Below are positions 1 to 11,998 of a DNA stretch of 64,000 nucleotides, one piece after another; the first letter of the stretch is position 1, and each line of letters opens with the position of its first letter. Source of the stretch: Inonotus obliquus. Taxonomy: Eukaryota; Basidiomycota; Agaricomycetes; Hymenochaetales; Hymenochaetaceae. The stretch is from contig JAJHTX010000007.1 in assembly GCA_032164295.1 (NCBI GenBank), positions 904,501 through 968,500 on the forward strand. The letters run 5' to 3'. Both the position numbers and the translations under genes were made by a program. The notes under the pieces are model-generated. The model was not told the origin of the DNA, searched no databases, and saw only the letters and a program-made list of their open reading frames with translations.

Positions 1-1
1 A

Positions 2-1970
2 GCCCAGGATGGTACCCAAGTGTCTTTCGACGCGTCAGTATCCTACGCCGACTTTCCCGAACAACGATTTGAGCAGCCACTGGATCATTTCTCCGATGAT
101 CCCCACACGTTCAAGCAACGTTACTGGTTTAGCAAGCGGCATTATCAGAAAGGCGGGCCTGTCATTGTTCTTGATGGCGGCGAAACGAGCGGCACAAATA
201 GGCTGCCGTTCTTGGATACCGGTATAGTGGAGATCCTTGCTAAAGCAACGAATGGTCTCGGCGTTGTCCTTGAACACCGATATTATGGGGACTCCATTCC
301 CGTGGCAAATTTTTCGACCGACTCCCTGAGGTGAAGTCTTCGGACGCTGTTTTCTCGTATATTAGGATGCTGAGGTACATATAGATGGTTAAATAATGCA
401 CAGGCCGCGGCGGATTCTGCATATTTCATGTCTAATGTCAAATTCGATGGCATTGACGATGATTTGACTGCACCTGGGACTCCATGGATTTATTATGGAG
501 GCTCGTATGCTGGTGGTAAGATATAGACCGCCACAGTAAACGGCTTGTAGCTTTGTTTACTGACTATCGCACTTTCCAGCCAGGTCAGCGCATATGAGGT
601 GAGGTATTGAGCGACATTGCTGCTGGTGCCGAGATTGAACGCGTTCCATGATTGCAGAGTTTTATATCCGGACCTCGTCTTTGGCGCGATAGCGTCAAGC
701 GGAGTTACTCATGCCGCAATTGAGTTATGGGAATACATGGATGTCATTCGGCGCGCAGCCGATCCAGGCTGCTCAGAGCATCTGGAAGTCTCCATTGCAG
801 AGATCGATCGCATTCTGTTGAACGTACCTCTCCTACGCAGGCCGCTCAAGACACTATTTGGAGTAGCCGAACTAGAACATGATGATGACTTCGCCGACCT
901 CTTATCGGTTTGTTGGATAGTTGCCTGTGCTGGTGATGTGTTCATTCAATGACTGATGATCAATAGAGTCCTCTTGGATCCTGGCAATCAAAGAACTGGG
1001 ATCCGGACGTTGGCAGCGATACGTTTGATAGATTTTGCGCTGCACTTGCTGCTCCATTCGACGGAAGGGGTTCGGAACAGCTTTTGAAACTGCCTGGCGG
1101 ACTAGAAGTCCCTATAACCGTACTGAACTATGCGAATTACATAAAGAAGGTTAGTAGACAGTCCAAAGCTCAACTTCGTGTTCTGACAAGGTTGCAGAAT
1201 TATGTTTCCCGTTGTGCCGAAGGAAACACAGTTGAAGATGTACGTCACCGTCTTGCTGCCAACAACCATGGTTTCTTACTAGATGCTCGCAGTGCTTTGG
1301 GTCCCATAATGCCGACAAATTTCAAAATACCTCGCTGTCGGAGACCTGGCGTGCTTGGACCTTCCAAGTCTGTACTGAATGGGGATACTTTATAACTGCC
1401 CCTCCAGATGAACACCAACCTCGAATTATTTCTCGACTAATCACACTCGAGTCGAGCTCCCGAATTTGTCACCAGGTTCGTAATAATACGTGTTGAGGTG
1501 ATTTCGTTCTGAGAATCTCAGGCCTATCCTCCTGGTGAACATTTCACCGTTCCATTTTTGCCGAATGTAACCGCTGTCAACGTTCTCGGAGATTTCGATA
1601 TTGCTGCAGATCGACTCGCTATAATTGACGGAGAAGGTGGGTGAACATCAAGTCAGGTCCACTGTTGTAAGTGACAAGTACATTCTCTTACAGTCGACCC
1701 GTGGCGGCCAGCTACGCCGCATAGTCAATATGCACCAAAGCGATTGGACACAATCCTCCGGCCTTTCAAACTCATCCCTGGTATGGAGTCACTTGATTAG
1801 TTGGCGTAGATGATCTGACGAGCTTTACAGACGGTGTTCATCACTATGATGAGAACGGATTACGAAATATGGAGGATGAACCGTTTGAGATCCTTAATAT
1901 ACACAAGGAAATGATCGTCTTCGTCACGGAATGGTTGAAGGACTGGAACAAGACGCAAGAGCAAATTTGA
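2..1970 (+). CDS. Serine carboxypeptidase, peptidase family S28 (3' part; start lies left of the window)
   Basis: A secreted or vacuolar prolyl-type serine protease related to lysosomal Pro-X carboxypeptidase and fungal S28 endoproteases; it cleaves after proline. The sequence opens inside exon 1, in the frame starting at base 2. Seen in order: FEQPLDHF near the N-terminus, the family motif EHRYYGDS (about 275-295), the nucleophile motif GGSYAGA split by an intron after base 515, the acid motif IDGEVDPW (split near 1635) and the base motif VHHYDENG (about 1830-1860), so the Ser-Asp-His triad is intact. Clear introns include 331-384 (SLR joins WLNNAQ), about 516-580, 600-656 and one near 910-970. 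The stop TGA is at 1968-1970. The signal peptide, if present, is outside the window. The gene converges on the next gene, with 194 bp between stop codons. The family is certain; substrate and location are inferred from it. Confidence 0.93.
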
Positions 1971-2164
1971 TTACTGTATTTTCACGACGAGAAACAGGTG
2001 CTAATATCGTATGCATTTGCTCAGTCTTCTCACCCCGTGCTTTATGCAATCTCATTCGCCAAATTCAACGAGCGCGACGAATGTTTGAAGAAATGAGCGT
2101 ATTGGTTAGGAGGCAACATGCAGAACATGCAGATACAAGCCAACCGGCGAAAACGACTTATGAC

Positions 2165-3230
2165 CTAAGTGCAAACGGCATCCTCAGCATTATCCGGATG
2201 CAAGGCATCACCCAAGCTTTTGGCACGTGTCCGCATCCTACTAGGTGTGATAGTACCCATGATGATGCTGCGAGCTAGCAGACCAAGCGCCAGAGGAAAT
2301 GAGTGCGCTCGTTGCCTGGAGCGTGTCAAGACTGAGGAGGCAAGCGTAGTTTGCATCCATGCTAAATCTGGCCTGGTTGAGTGGCGAGTGTTGGTGGGAG
2401 TGACGCCACGATCGAGGAGTGGATGGGCATAGCTTGTGGTAGCCCCATGCGCAGGGACTTCAGTTGGACTACTGGATGAGTCAATTCCTATCCTCTGCTC
2501 ACGACGTTCCTGCAATTCCTCCAACTCCTGCTGCAGCTCTTCTTCCAAGTCCTCTGAAGAGACGAGTATCCTGATAATCTCGCCCTGAAGGATCCTCTTA
2601 CGCATCGTCGAGGACAAAGTACGCCTGGACACAGTTCGAGTCCGAATCTCCATATTTTCGACTACACTTTCACCCCAGTCGAGAATCTCGAGCATTACTA
2701 ATACCCGCAGAACCGAACGTTGTTCACGATCTGAATCTGTCAGCACTTGTTCGAAGTACGAGTTCTTCGTTGATGCTCGTAAGGGTCCGACAAGGCGAGC
2801 GTGTAGAAGATGTCTCAGTACGCTTGGAAACCAATTTAGAATTCTTGCACCATCAACCTCCACGCGACGCACGAGACGCTGAGCTCCTTCGATAAGTGCG
2901 GTAACCTCCTTGATGTCTTGCCGGAGCTTGGATTCTGCCTCGACGAGGAAAGGGGTGCGGTCGTCTTTGCATGTATATAGAGTAAGTCAGACAACCCGAT
3001 TAAACCCTTGTTCATCTTACCTAGATCATACGGTAGGGTCGCTGTTCTCTGTGAGTTTGACTGACGAAAATCCACGTAGAACAACAACAGAAAACATCAA
3101 AAGGTCTCCTTATTTAGCGACGAAATGGGGTATACTTACCTGCTGGCTGGTAAGGACCGGCACTCCGAAAGGACCGCTGAACTGAGGGACTGCCAGTGTT
3201 GTCGGATGTTGAGTTGAAAGAAGGGCCTTA
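2165..3230 (-). CDS. Hypothetical protein with Glu-rich coiled-coil segment, multi-exon, 5' end unresolved
   Basis: I do not recognise this protein. A large last exon (2964 down to the TAG at 2165) reads openly and joins in frame to a 28-nt exon (3048-3021) and another exon ending at 3140. The joins give ...LTSQQ-RTATLPYDL-DDRTPFLVEAE..., with donor GTAAGT at 3139 and acceptors CACAG and GCAAAG. The protein has an Arg/Leu-rich helical stretch (ILNWFPSVLRHLLHARL), then a coiled-coil-like run (DLEEELQQELEELQERREQ), then a Ser/Thr/Pro-rich tail. An in-frame stop precedes the first visible exon without an ATG, so at least one 5' exon lies further upstream. The weak coding-like exons at 3.6-4.3 kb might belong to it. 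Gene existence is fairly likely; function is unknown. Confidence 0.5.
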
Positions 3231-3580
3231 GGTCTGTGTTTATTCTATTGGTAAGGAACGAGTATGCAGTGACTAAGCCAAGGGGGGTCGCTAGCTTTTG
3301 GCCAATAATACGGTATACGGCGACTTCGTGGAATAGAACAGCTGGTGTTGCTCGCCGAAGTTACCGGAAACTAAGGAATGCTCCTACAGATTTCAGAGGT
3401 GCAAGATTTTACTGGATCGGTATTCCCCGGGCAAACCACCTAGTCAGTCACTATGTGCACGGGGGATGAGACCTCTCGACGTGTTTCGATTGGGATCCTT
3501 TGCTGGATAGCAAAGTAAAGTTGCAAACTCTACTTTAGGCAGGTTTCCCGTGGTAACCTCGATGACTCTGCTGACTCCGT

Positions 3581-4330
3581 TCACTTTGCAGTCTTCTTAA
3601 TTTGTCGGGATGTCTAGAGTGGATTCCAGAAGAGTCCGATGTACGCTGATGACGCCAGCTTGCGCCTTCATGTCCTTCGACCACGAAGACGTGGAAGATT
3701 GCGGTTATCGGAAGTGAATAAGCTCCAGAGCTTCTCGGTCCAATGATGAACACATCGCTTGCGTAACGTGGATGAAGGGTTCGAAGTCTAGATGAAAACC
3801 CCGAAGCGACTTCTCGAACAATTGCGATGCACACGTACGGGATATACGTCATTCCATGGCAGAGTTTATCTGCCTTGTATCTGGATTGATTGATCTCAGG
3901 AAGAAACCGCGTCTGTCGTCCCCAATACAGCGTAATACAAGGGACAACCATTCTACCTCACACAGTCCAAAATCACAAGGATCTTAGCGGACTCGTTGGG
4001 CTAGCTTGCCTTCCGGTCTTCAAGCGGTCCGGTCGATCTAGACTCACGGTACGACAAAGGACTCGCTCTCCTCTCAGACTTTTGAATCCAGGGAATGACG
4101 CCACATACGGAGCCTTTTCTTCCCTGAATTTACTATGCCAATTAACGATGCATGCGTGCGATCTGAAGAAGCGACTTACACTTCTCAATATAAATCCGTT
4201 CTCGCACCTCGCCACATTGTTTCCTCCGATGTCTGAACGATCGCGGATTCTTGCGTGGTGTTCTTTGTTTGGCGTTTGGCCTTGCAGCCTCGGAAGTCTT
4301 GAATAGCTTGAAGGTTTCTAGGCGTGCGTC
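3581..4330 (-). CDS. Possible spliced coding segment, unassigned (weak)
   Basis: On the minus strand an open stretch (about 4320-4190; contains KTSEAARPNAKQRTPRKN) ends at a GTAAGTCG donor. A TAG acceptor follows about 50 nt downstream and begins another short open segment (KFREEKAPYVASFPGF...) that ends at a GTGAGTCT donor. A longer open stretch lies at 3870-3581. The spacing looks like this genome's introns, but no start codon fits, no domain is recognised and the last join is not determined. It could be upstream exons of the preceding hypothetical gene, a decayed gene, or chance. Confidence 0.2.
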
Positions 4331-5628
4331 ATATCTCCTCGTAGCTCTTTCTTAGATCTATCGCAATTTTGTTATTTCGGTAATGGATGCTCTAGGATGG
4401 ACATGGCTTGACGGCTCTTGACGGCTCCCGTGCTATGATTGGTATCATGATTGACTCTAGTCCAGTAGTCCAGTTCCACGATCTGGACTCGGAATGATCC
4501 ATTTCCCTCAATCCGTTGAGTGGTTTCATCCCCTTTCATTCATTGCTGTTATGATATTTCAGTATGCGAACCTGTCGAACAGATCCGATCCTTTCCGATT
4601 GCTGCCTACTTCCGCTCATGCTTTGACGGGTCGATACGCTTAGTTTTCTATGGATGTGGCCAACTGTTTCCGCACTTTTATGCCATGACCGTTTCCATCT
4701 CCCGATTGGTTCCAACGCGTTCTTCTTTTCCATAGGAAAATGATGGAATTGATTCGGTAAGTTGGCTCGCGGAGTCGCAACTGGTCGTAACTAATACGAC
4801 GGTCTTCTGTCTCCTAGCTTCGCACATTTCACGCGCGAGATTCTCGGACGTACACTGCAGGTCCAAGTACCTTGTTCCTCTGCTTCCGGATGACGTCGTC
4901 TATACAGTACGCTGGTCTAGCCATCGCATTCGGTAGACAGTCGGTAGAAGACGGTATTTACTGAGTGCTGAGAGCTGGGTGATATGATGTCTACACTCTT
5001 CTTTCTTCTATGACGATGCAAGCGAAAAGTACGCAGTACTTTCAACGTTTTATTGATGGCTACTCAGTGGCTTCCCGCCTCTCCTCTCGGCTCTACCCGA
5101 TATGTATACTGATATTGTTGTCCACCCTCAAAATATTTTGGTGCCACCTACCACGTTGTGTGGTGGAAAAGTGGGAAGCGGGAAAAAACAATACCAGTGT
5201 TATGTAATCGCCATGTCTCTGGGATATGGTCTTGTTATGATGTTTGTGATATTAGTATTACTCCGGTGTCAGTGAGAACGTTAATATTACCACTCGGATA
5301 TCCCTTCGACGCTTAGTGTTGAGTGCTCAATAACTGCTTGAAACAACTCACACGAGGACATTTATAGCGTGTCTTCAAGCATGGAAGATATAGATGCTTA
5401 GATACGTAGATGAGTACACTGAGATTGATGATTGATGCCGGGAAGGTACGTTGGTACCGCTCCGCTTCGGGAGAAGGAAGTTAAGGGGTGTGTTCATGAG
5501 TGAGCACAACAAAACGATCTGAACAACGCTAGTGAACTCTGATAACTGATAACGATTCGCATAAATGATAACTCGAAGCAAACGCACGATATAGATATTA
5601 TATCAATCTGAGTCGAGTCCGAGTCTGA

Positions 5629-5668
<40 letters not shown>
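5629..5668 (+). repeat. Heptanucleotide tandem repeat (ATTATGG)5 plus partial copy
   Basis: Five perfect copies of ATTATGG followed by ATTAT. Two overlapping short open frames simply translate the repeat and are not genes. Confidence 0.95.
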
Positions 5669-6413
5669 TTATGTACAGTCATGACGGCGGCCGTATGCCC
5701 GTTTATTCATTCGATTCTTCAATTCTTCAATTCCGAATTTTCTACCCAGTATACTTATACATACACAATACATCGACCGACCGGGTCGTCAAACTCATCA
5801 TCATTGTATTCAGTATTCAATACTTAGTGAGTAATGAGTAGGACCGTCAGATTTTTCCTCGTCGTCGTCATCAATTCAAATGCCATGACCACGAATCTAT
5901 ACACCTCGAGATAGCACTAGTTACTAATTACACAAAGTCCGTTCAAGGTACACGGGTAGTCAAGGTCATGAAGCCTATCGATCGATAATTTAATTTTCAT
6001 TCATATACATACATTCGCATCAAGTTTTGATGAGATCTTCTTTCTTTGTATGTTCGTTTTATGTTTTATGTTTTATGTATGTATATCGTTGTTCGCTGTT
6101 CATAATTTGTGCTACACTAAAAAACAAATGAAAGAAGGGTCAGGGTACGGTACATTGGGTCATACTGCGTCCTTTTTTGCTCTCCTTTTCTGCTTATTCG
6201 TTCGTTCGTTCTTTCGTTTGTTTCTGTTATGAGATATGGATACCAAATATGAATGTGATGAGACACAGACAGAGAGAGGGAAAGAGAGAGAGAACAGTCC
6301 GATCAGAATCAGAGAGGATCGAAACAATAAATGCGAACGTTCGCTTCATGAGAACATTCAAGGTGTAGTAATGATCTACAGAGGACGAGAGAAACACACG
6401 GATAAAAAGAAGC

Positions 6414-6456
6414 AGAAGAAGAAGGAAGAGAAGGAGAAGGAGAAAGGAAGAGAGAG
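6414..6456 (+). repeat. 43-nt homopurine (GAA/GGA-rich) tract
   Basis: An unbroken purine run on the plus strand, mostly GAAG and GGAGAA units. The complementary strand is therefore homopyrimidine. It lies about 490 bp beyond the stop codon of the AMPK beta gene. Confidence 0.9.
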
Positions 6457-6943
6457 TGATGAAAGGATAGGATATGTTACACAAACATGAGCATGGAGAG
6501 TGAACAGGAAGACGTGGAGACCAAGATGAGAGAAAGAGTGAGAGAGAAAGATGAGTGAGATAAATCCAAACCTCCGATTTTGAAGAGCTTCTATACATGG
6601 GTAGTTGAAAAGAGAAGGGCGGCGGTTGGGATGAGGGTGAGGGTGAGGGTGAAGCGTGGTGAGTATATCAAGATATAAGTGATGGCCCTATTCCTGTCAA
6701 GTTCACGCAAGGGGCATGGAATGACAGAAATGATATAAAGGGCGCAGACGAGACGTATGCGAAAAAGGTATGCAGCTACTAGACGACGCTGCGACATCGA
6801 GAAATTGAAGGTCGATGGACAAGTGAGTCATTGTTAGAAGAACAGGGGAGGAACAACCGTAAGTCGTAACGGAGGGACAGAGGACAAGAATAACCGACAC
6901 AGATGGCAATGATGGTAATGACGATTCGTGAAACAAGCCAATG

Positions 6944-8898
6944 TCATGTAGGCTTGTAATATATCGTTGTAATATACTAAATCGAAAGCGAAAGCAGACG
7001 AATAGTCAATGTCGGTGAGCAAATCAAGTAAGATACCACATACAATGGAACGCACCTTCTTCTTGTAACGGACGGTGTCCGCAACCGCTAGTACACCGTT
7101 ACGAATGGCACTCGTCCCCAAGTGGTGCAGAACAACGTGAGACGGAACAGGGAGAACACTCCCATCGTCCGCGTGGCCTGTGCCAGCTAACATCCCAGCA
7201 GGAGCATCATTAAGTTTCGTGTATGGCTCTCTAGCTGGGGGTGGACCGGCAACACCAGCAGCCGGTGCATCCCCACGTCGGCTTGTCGACGCGCAAAGGT
7301 TCGTGCCGCTCGCCGTCGTGATAGGAAGTGACCCACCCGCTCCAAACAACGCTGCGCTACTTCCGCCCGTCTTGGATGATGAGCGCGCAGAAGGTGGTTT
7401 CTGGTTCAGGATCAGTTTCTCAAGGTGACGCGGGAGGGACGGTGCTTGTGGATGTTGAGGTGGAGGTGGTTGACCCTGACCGCCATGAGAATGTGTATGA
7501 GAGTGGGAGAGCCATTGCTCTTCCTCCTCAGCTGCGCATTCAAGCTGCCAAGGCACCTTGTCTGTCCATGCGGCGTCTTCGCCTCCGGAAGTATTTTCGT
7601 CCGCAAAGAAGCTCGCGCCATTACCGGAGGTTGCAGGCGGAATTTGCTCTCGAGGACTCGGGTACGCTACAGAAGGTGGAGTATGACCGGAGATGGGGAC
7701 GGCGACATAATTGGCAAGAGTGCCATTGTCGTCCACGGCGGTAGGGAGATCATCAGCGAGGGAGGACACGCCGTCAACGAGAAACCGGATGTGGTGTGTA
7801 CCCGGAGGAAGGGTTACCCACGTCGACCACTGCTTGGTGGAGTCACTGAATGGAGGAGAAAGGGGAGTGCACAGGGCAACAGACATGTTAGCCGGGTATA
7901 ATTCAATAATAATTCAGCGGAGGTAAAGAGAAAGGGTGAGTGAAGTGGGGAAGGAGGGAAGGCATGGAGTAAGTTATGAAGAGGCAAGAGAACTTAAATA
8001 TAAACGGCACATACTCATATTCCATAGGCTGTCGCCCTTTCCAGTTATTATCTCCCGCGCGCATAAGAAACACGCTCTTGCCTCCTCCTCTCCATACAAT
8101 GGGCAACTGTGCAGGCTGCTTCTCGTCCGTCGACTGGCGCTTTGATGCGTGCTTAGCTTTTTCTTCCTCACGCTCGGCCTCTTCCTCGGCATTAGCCTCC
8201 GCTTTGCGTAATGCAAGTGGGATGGAGCTATGTACATCTTCCGGTACGAATGCTCCGTATGGATGCGAGCGGAGCACGAAGCTTGGCAATGTTTGTCCGC
8301 GGCCAGTACCGGCGAAGGAATGCGTTGAAGAATATTGCAAGGGCGCCCCTCTAATGTGTGGGTTCCCACGACCGCGAGGCGCATCCGCCTGCACGATGAC
8401 CTCCGATATAGGAAGTATATTTTGATAGGTTGCATTGGTCGTAGTTGATGGCACTTCCCGGAGACGAGACTCGAAGTTCGCCCTGGACTGTGACCCGGCC
8501 CCGACACCGGAACCTGCTTTATTAGGAATTGCTATGGGCGAAGAAGCCTGTGGTCGGCGATAAGGTCCGGCAACACCATGGTTTGACCCGGGCACGGTTG
8601 GGGCACCCTGGGACGCGGGAGTGACGGCGAGCGCCAGGTCGGGCAACTCTAGAGATTTTTTCTTGGTACGGAGTGAACGGTGCGGGAGGCGCTTTTGGTT
8701 GTTTTGACCAGGATCCTGAGACTGACCTTGGGCATCAGAAGCCCGGGATGGAGAAGGACGGTCTGACGAGGATGGTGGCGGATTTTGGTGCTGAGAGCGA
8801 GAGCGACGCGACCCCGCACGGGATGGGGTTTCGGAGGTGGAGGTTGGGGATTGAGTCGCCGACCCGCGGTTGGACTGGGACGATGAGGTGTTTCCCAT
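6944..8898 (-). CDS. SNF1/AMPK protein kinase, beta (Gal83/Sip-type) scaffold subunit
   Basis: The beta subunit bridges the catalytic Snf1 and gamma Snf4 subunits and sets kinase location. Exons 8898-8015, 7845-7056 and 6976-6944 sum to 1707 nt (568 aa). Features in order: an N-myristoylation start MGNTSSSQSN, very like animal beta subunits; about 250 residues rich in Ser/Pro/Arg; a CBM48 glycogen-binding module split by intron 1 (NNWKGRQPMEY joined to DDSTKQWSTWVTLPPGTHH); a low-complexity linker; then the C-terminal association domain (PRHLEKLILNQ ... SHVVLHHLGTSAIRNGVLA). The 33-nt last exon supplies the invariant ending YITTIYYKPT. I chose the MGN methionine rather than MLKLM four codons upstream because of the myristoylation signal. 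It is longer than yeast or animal subunits because of its disordered N-terminus. Confidence 0.94.
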
Positions 8899-11800
8899 TA
8901 GCTTCAGCATCGTCCATCGCCCGTGGAATCGCCGAAAGTGAAGTATGCGGGGGAGTCGAGGACGATGTTAGTGTCGACGACGAAGATAGGAAGAAGAAAG
9001 ACAGGAGTGGAGAAGGACTCACACGGATTCTCCACACACGCGCTTCTTGTAAACTTTACTGATGTACGACGATACCGCGTGTCAAGCAGCCCTCGCCAAG
9101 AAGAATATATGCGGATGCTGAGCTCGCTGTGGTGGACAATGAGGAGGAAGACGAAGTAAGACGAAGTGATTGTCGAGGACGATTGTCGACGGAAGGCACG
9201 CTCCGTGACCGTCGATCTCAAAGCTTACGTGATGGATTAGCCAATCAACTCCGTTTCTTTTCTCTCTCTCACCTCACCTCATTCGATAACGAGGAGGAGC
9301 GACTCGCTGCTACTCGTCACCGCGGCCGTCATTGAACAGCCCGCTCGCTTTCGATCAAAGTTCAGACCGACTTCTGAGCAATCTGAGCAATCATCCATTC
9401 CCCGCAATTCACCGTGTGGATCGACTTTTTGGTTCTCAGCATGGTCTATTTATCCTGTTTATCAAGAACAGCGTCGGTAGCATTGGTCCTGGCTCTGCTC
9501 GGAAAGATGCGCGGCGCTCAGGCATTCACCGTTCGCCATGGACCTGGTGATTGTGTATTACTGGATCTTAGTCTAAACAAATCAAGCATCGTCTATATCT
9601 GGCTTCATCCCCTATTTCCCGCATGCATCGCTCTCGTCTATGTCCTTGCCTATCATGGTCGCCTCTGGTTCTCCCCCTTGGATGCCACAAGAATGATGAG
9701 ATTCCGCGCTGGCATCTCCACTGATGCAATCCGACGAACAGAGGTTGGCTGCTACACGTTTCTACGTGAACAGGACACCAATGTGGCATAACTAACCCAC
9801 TAGCTTTAGAGGGACAGCTCTGGATCATCGGCAGGTAAGCTTAAAGCTAGCCAAGTCGAATGGCTCATCTACTTATCCTGCCCCTGTGCAACAATCTACA
9901 TCCACTTCCAGACCGGAGAGGAAACTCTAACTTTAAGACTGAACGCACCGGCGGGTGCCGTAAGGGCAGGTCAAAGCATCACGAGCGCATCACTCTCTCA
10001 CCGGGTGCCACTCGTTACAATCCCAGGAGGGGGCTGAACACTTCCTGGCTCGGAGTGACCAGCTCACATGAAGAGTTCTAGGAACGGAATCCTTCATCCT
10101 CTGGATTTCATGAGTCCAACAAGCGCCGCTAATACCACCGTAATACCAGAGCTGTGGGAGAGATGGGAAGCTCTCTTGCCATGTCAGACAAGGTCACGTT
10201 GTTGTTTTCAGCTTTTGTCGCACCGTTACGGCCGCCTTTGAAGACCCGACTGAATGATGAGTAACTCGTGACACGGCGGATGTAGATATGACGGTTCCGC
10301 AATGTCAGAAGAGAAGAAACGGTGAGTCACCTTGCTCGATTCTTCAGACGTAATTTCTAAAAGTAGGAAGAGAGTAGCAGTTGTGTAGGTCCGCTGATCA
10401 CAAGGCCACGTCATCTTTGGGGATATTACGTGTCTCTTCATACCTAAGAGAAGCACACGTGAAGGGTCCAGAAGCTCACGGGCTGTCAGATTGAGGACAG
10501 GGCTAGATGGACAATGGTAATTCCGTTTCCGTTTTGAGGAGTGATGTCAACTAACACCGATTGTTCATGCCCGAGTAGATCGTCCGTCAAGTGTACCTCA
10601 AACGTCACACCATCGTCAAGTGGCTGACTAGACTGCGATGGATTCCGACCCTTCTTCATCGTTGCTTCCCGGTACAGAAAGAAGTCTAGCCATCGTAATC
10701 TTGCGGAACAGACACAAGTCTTTCTTGTGCTGTATGAATGCACATTCTTCGAGGCGAGAAGAGTGTAGACTTCCAACCGCGGAAACGGAGCAGGGCTGGT
10801 TCGTGTGGAATCTTTCGGGGTGCCGTACCTCCATAGTGAAGAACATTCCTAACCCAATCATAGACCGAGGACAGCCTCTAAGTTCCATCCGTAGCCGTGC
10901 TTCTGTGATGCTAGGCTGATACGAGCGCTCTTCCAGATCAGTTACCTTGTAAGGTAGAGCGATAGTATGATTCGCGATGCTTCGCTCTTATGTATACACT
11001 GACAGCGAGAGTGATGTCAGCGGCGGTTCGTAGGGCGAGTTATATGCGACAAATGATGGTTCTTGAAGGGCGCGAATTCAAAGCCGAGGGTAGACAACGA
11101 ATGAGTGGAGCTGAGCAGAAGATAGATTGATCGATAAGAGATTTCCAGAGTAAGCTGCCATTGATTGAGCAACGCAGCCGAGTCCGTATCCGTATGTGAG
11201 TCGCACCTTCGTGGGTTCTCGGGACAAACACTGGCATACGTGTATCTAACGAGAGGCAAAGTCAACGGTCACTACTGTTTGAAGCACCAAGGAGGGTTTC
11301 GAAAAGTCGTCGATAATCTAATCCGATAATCTAACGCGCCGTGGATCAAAAGCCTGAGAGAAAACCTCACTGCCTGTGACTGATTGTGACGAACGACACT
11401 CTACTCCTCCGACCGACGGATGATGACCATTCGGCGTTTCATTATGGCGAGAACCAATCTTTCGCAGATTAGAGTGATAGCGTTTATCTCCTCCTCGGAA
11501 GATTGACAGCGAATGGCGAATTGAACGATGAGTGGAAGAACAAAGATGGATGTCCATTGTCCATTGTCGAGCGCTCGGTCTGCGACTTCGTTTAGGTCAT
11601 TTGACAAAGGTATTGTATGGTAGAAGGTATGCTGTATGGGCGTAATCGTTTACTCTCATCCGTCTAGATCCACTCCGTTCCTTGCCAAGTTGTCCATGAC
11701 ATGCAAATCCGTGCCGTCCTCCCGACATTCCGACTTTCGATCGGCAGCCCTCACTCTGCCCGTATGTCGATCGATTGGCAAATAAGCAGATAAATGTGTA

Positions 11801-11998
11801 GTAGAACCTACTAATGACATAATTAGTCGCTCTTTTTATTCGACATAACTTTTATGTATTCATCGACCCTGATCAACTTGAATCCGTTCTTCTCTTACGC
11901 TTTTCTGAACCCTATTTGTTTTTCATCCCTACTACTTATCTCCCGACTCCGTCATCTCCGTCACCTCTCACCCTATCCTCCACCTGCTTTCCACTGCG
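8899..11998. other. Interval without a confident gene; two weak coding candidates
   Basis: The first 400 bases are the 5' flank of the AMPK beta gene. On the plus strand, about 9430-10036, a hydrophobic start (RTASVALVLALLGKMRG) and later segments (GTALDHR, 24 nt; then QTGEETLTLRLNAPAGA to a TGA near 10036) are separated by plausible GTAAGC...TTCCAG borders, suggesting a small spliced gene of unknown kind. On the minus strand, 10776-10486, an open frame ends with GVTFEVHLTDDLLGHEQ..., also unassigned. Neither has a recognisable domain or a complete start-to-stop model. The final 300 bases before 11999 are pyrimidine-rich and probably hold the promoter and 5' UTR of the transporter gene. Confidence 0.35.

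Larger units (their letters stand above)
4331..6943. other. Gene-poor interval with simple repeats
   Basis: No open frame here is long enough or spliceable enough to support a gene. The right part is richer in A/T and carries several low-complexity tracts: the ATTATGG array at 5629-5668, repeated TTCG/TTTG units around 6198-6229, a GAGA-rich run at about 6250-6295 and a homopurine run at 6414-6456. The last 400 bases are probably the 3' flank of the AMPK beta gene. Confidence 0.6.

Noticed and set aside
6227..6598. Minus-strand frame of 123 codons rich in Leu and Ser
   Set aside because: It is the complement of the GAGA/GAA low-complexity DNA; no conserved motif and no coding signal.
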